Origin: Chenggangzhangella methanolivorans
GTDB taxonomy: Bacteria; Pseudomonadota; Alphaproteobacteria; Rhizobiales; Methylopilaceae
Direction of reading: 5' to 3'
NCBI RefSeq assembly: GCF_019797865.1
Contig: NZ_CP081869.1
Span: forward strand, 496,001-560,000
Length of the DNA stretch: 64,000 bases
The position numbers and the translations under genes were made by a program. The notes beneath the pieces are model-generated. The model was not told the DNA's origin, ran no database searches, and saw only the letters and a program-made list of their open reading frames with translations. Positions 61,878 to 64,000 of the stretch are shown piece by piece. Every line of letters begins with the position of its first letter. Position 1 is the first letter of the stretch.

Positions 61878-62351
61878 TGTCTCAAAACTTAACTATCCAA
61901 GAGGACCGTGAATCAATTTAGCGGCGAATCGATCATTCACGGCTCAATCATCGAGCTACGTGTTTGATTTTCAAAGGTAAATGCGACAAACGCAGCGTCC
62001 ACCACGACTTTCTCCACGCGTCTGTATATCGGAGATCTCATTGCTGTATTAGTTAGCTACAGAGTCGTAGATGTTCAGGATCTATACGCCCATTAACCCT
62101 GCCGGTCTTAATTGTTGTTTATCGCCCGCTGCGTCACCACTGCGCTCTCCATCGTCATCGTTCGCCCTTTCTCCCTTTGCTCTCATCTGCACCGTCCTTC
62201 TCACTGGCTTGTTGTCGCGCTGGTCCGGCTGGTCATACGAGCTGGCGTCAGACCGGCCGAGATCGACGCAGAGGACGCCGCCGCACGTTGAGCTTTCTGG
62301 GCATCCCGAAGACTGTTAAAGACGTGCAATCGAAGCGCAGTCTAAATCGCT
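61878..62351. other. AT-rich intergenic region
   Basis: About 470 bases, noticeably AT-rich. One dyad, CCGTGAAT ... ATTCACGG (61906-61913 and 61935-61942, 21-base loop), lies just upstream of the thermonuclease start and may be its operator. Otherwise nothing recognised. Confidence 0.45.
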
Positions 62352-62864
62352 ATGTCCCGCACTCACCACAGGTCGAGAAGCACGTCACCAAGCCGAACGC
62401 GGCGGCCAACGCGTCGGTCGACCGCGCGCAGAAGTAGAAAATTTTCGCTCGCTCGGACATTCGGGTTTCCGACCTTTCAGGACATTGAGGATACGATAGA
62501 CGGCGCGGCGGCGCTCGACATTCCCGGCGCCGATCCAATTAGCAACGCCATTTTCGCGTTCCGGGTCGCAAGATTTTTCAGACGCCGCAATCCGAAGCGC
62601 CGAGCCAGGCCGTCCAGAGCAGTTCAGTATCCCAGCCGTCATGAGCGCCGCCCTACCGATCTGTCCGGCTCATTTCGGCTGACATGGAGGCTCGCTATCC
62701 TAGCGTTTTGGCTTGGCGTCGGAATTCTTTGGGTCGCCTACCTGTGGGGAGCGACGCTGCTCTCCGTCCTGATCCACGGCAAGCGCAAGACCCTCGCGCG
62801 TGTGCTTCCTGCCTTGACCGGCACCCCAAGCCCCCGTCAAGCGCACCACATCTTGCGGCAATGA
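62352..62864 (+). CDS. Hypothetical single-pass membrane protein
   Basis: 170 residues. The N terminus is Arg/Ser-rich and basic (MSRTHHRSRSTSPSRTRRPT), the centre has FGFPTFQDIEDTIDGAAALD and a second basic patch, followed by one strong transmembrane helix (LAILAFWLGVGILWVAYLWG) and a basic tail. No Shine-Dalgarno is obvious and no family is recognised, so the gene is tentative. Confidence 0.45.
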   Translation: MSRTHHRSRSTSPSRTRRPTRRSTARRSRKFSLARTFGFPTFQDIEDTIDGAAALDIPGADPISNAIFAFRVARFFRRRNPKRRARPSRAVQYPSRHERRPTDLSGSFRLTWRLAILAFWLGVGILWVAYLWGATLLSVLIHGKRKTLARVLPALTGTPSPRQAHHILRQ

Positions 62865-62928
62865 GATTTATTGCTGTTCGATGACGGAGAGCGCCGCGTA
62901 AGTAAAAAGCGCGGTGAATAGCCGTCGT

Positions 62929-63813
62929 TTAGTGGACAGTAATGCGCCAACGGCCTGAACGCTTTTCTTTCGTGAGCACCCCTTCCTCTGCAAGCGCGTC
63001 CACCCACCCTTCAACAATATAGGCACCGCCCTCAAAACGCGTCGACCGGATAAAGTCGTCGATCATCGCCGATTGCATTAGTTCGCCATACCCGGATAGA
63101 TTGGAGATGTAATCTCTAAATACGATTGATTTCTGAAGTGCACTTCCTGCTCTGGACAAGCGTTCGGTCAAATCATCAGGGTACAAAATTTCCTCAGACT
63201 CCAATAATTCGATGATGCGTGCAAAGTGTTTGCTATCCATTGACCTTGACGACGCCTCCGCTGCGGATGATATGAGATTAAAAACAAAGTGATAACCCAA
63301 TCCATAATCATCGAGGAATACATTTTTTCCTTCGTTGTCGAGCTCTTCGTCTGACGCGTCCCTGGCCCATTGATCTCGCGAAGGATAAACGGAAATTCCA
63401 GCTTGGGGAGCTTCCGTTAGCAACCAATTCTGCGCTGATTGAGTAAATGGTAGCGCCTTTTCAATAAGATCAATGGCTTCTTCAATTCCTTTCGTTCCAG
63501 AGATGTGGTCCAATGCCTGCGATCTGCGTTCGATTCTAGAAAGTTGCTTAAATTCTGGAATTTCTTCAAATTTTTGCATGAATTCCCATGACATATTTTC
63601 GGCGTCGTCCGATGAGCCGATCGTGAACTCGAGAGCGACATCTCCGAGTGGAGCATCCTCTTCACTGCCTTCGAAAATACTTGAAACCCTCGTTGAGGCT
63701 TCAGTCAGCAATTGCCGTATCTGATCTTCATCAAATCCCGCAGCTGAAAGAATGCGTATAGTCGACGAAATTACTTCGTTAGCAAGTCGATTGACACGTA
63801 AAGGACTCCTCAT
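62929..63813 (-). CDS. Hypothetical protein of likely foreign origin (294 residues)
   Basis: Start set at ATG 63813 (MRSPLRVNRLANEVISSTIR). Mostly helical and acidic (LSAAGFDEDQIRQLLTEAST; IEEAIDLIEKALPFTQSAQN), with a C-terminal winged-helix-like end (VEGWVDALAEEGVLTKEKRS GRWRITVH). GC is well below the window average, typical of defence or island cargo. No family recognised. Confidence 0.7.
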   Translation of the reverse strand: MRSPLRVNRLANEVISSTIRILSAAGFDEDQIRQLLTEASTRVSSIFEGSEEDAPLGDVALEFTIGSSDDAENMSWEFMQKFEEIPEFKQLSRIERRSQALDHISGTKGIEEAIDLIEKALPFTQSAQNWLLTEAPQAGISVYPSRDQWARDASDEELDNEGKNVFLDDYGLGYHFVFNLISSAAEASSRSMDSKHFARIIELLESEEILYPDDLTERLSRAGSALQKSIVFRDYISNLSGYGELMQSAMIDDFIRSTRFEGGAYIVEGWVDALAEEGVLTKEKRSGRWRITVH

Positions 63814-63880
63814 GCGTAGGGTTCGGGATCGGCGCGGACAGACACTAGCGCGTATGTGGAACTTTCCAGTCTGTCGATTT

Positions 63881-64000
63881 TCAGCCTTGGCTCGCATTCC
63901 GCGCATGCATTGCAATAGGTAGGGCGAGAACTTCGATGACCTTACCAGTAGTCATGAACACGATCAGCCCACGCTTGGCATCGACGGTCTTCAGATAGTC
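63881..64000 (-). CDS. 3' end of a hypothetical gene (partial)
   Basis: The last 39 codons before TGA 63883-63881 run off the right edge: DYLKTVDAKRGLIVFMTTGK then VIEVLALPIAMHARNASQG. The pattern K-x3-A-K-R-G-L-I-V-F resembles the last strand of restriction-endonuclease-like folds, but too little is visible for a call. It ends 68 bases before the start of the neighbouring low-GC gene on the same strand. Confidence 0.5.
   Translation of the reverse strand, partial: DYLKTVDAKRGLIVFMTTGKVIEVLALPIAMHARNASQG

Noticed and set aside
22756..64000. attR copy of the tRNA-Arg 3' end
   Set aside because: Looked for GGTTCGAATCCAGCC and flanks by eye; no second copy was seen in the window, so the right boundary is not claimed.

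Overview
The window is about 64 kb of GC-rich DNA. It reads as an alphaproteobacterial chromosome, most likely Hyphomicrobiales (Rhizobiales) and possibly a PQQ-using methylotroph. The evidence is a PqqA precursor gene, BluB, a DUF2218-SIP fusion, a TPP-riboswitch thiOSGE operon, a mitochondrial-type complex I NDUFS4 subunit and a GN-class sortase pair. The exact genus cannot be read from the sequence.

Region 1 (1-22.7 kb) is ordinary chromosome: a 23S rRNA 2'-O-methyltransferase, an MHS-type transporter, tRNA-Thr, an amidase plus siderophore-interacting protein, bluB, a secreted beta-helix protein, the thiamine thiazole/ThiE operon, cystathionine beta-lyase, an orphan pqqA, a BrnA-like antitoxin, a MocR regulator, a SLAC1/TehA channel, DUF983, a sortase with its VIT/vWA target, an XRE regulator, tRNA-Pro, NDUFS4 and tRNA-Arg(TCT).

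Region 2 (22.76-38.5 kb) starts exactly at the 3' end of tRNA-Arg and looks like an integrated element. It has phage-like gene packing with 1-4 bp overlaps, small orphan genes, a regulator operon, a Lon-like AAA ATPase, two paralogous calcineurin-type phosphoesterases, a RuvC-like resolvase, a duplicated dATP/dGTP-diphosphohydrolase-type protein and a 1371-residue PrimPol plus Cys-rich SF2 helicase. Integrase, capsid, portal and packaging genes are absent. The non-coding DNA is rich in palindromes: a triplet of related hairpins, tandem operators, stacked dyads and a 65-66 bp tandem array.

Region 3 (38.7-60.7 kb) is a large ter (tellurite/stress) supercluster. The left arm (minus strand) is terZ-terA-terB-terD-terD2-membrane protein-terC with an outlying PH-domain gene. 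The divergent right arm encodes a degenerate IS200/Y1-like protein, ATP-grasp ligase, a TerD-trypsin fusion, two membrane proteins, PRTase-TRSP, HAD, StiP-type PRTase and a CitE-like aldolase. These match the biosynthetic module proposed to make a nucleoside-like metabolite. It is followed by a DUF4236-SH3 protein, a second two-TerD protein and a giant SF1 helicase-nuclease with a GreA-like tail.

Region 4 (60.7-64 kb) is lower in GC and holds a secreted thermonuclease and genes of unknown function.

At least twelve single-base frameshifts break otherwise well-conserved genes (rlmB, MFS, beta-helix, thiO twice, thiG, MocR, terC, helicase four times). Many lie in short G/C runs, so they are more likely assembly indels than pseudogenes. 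These genes are annotated across the breaks.
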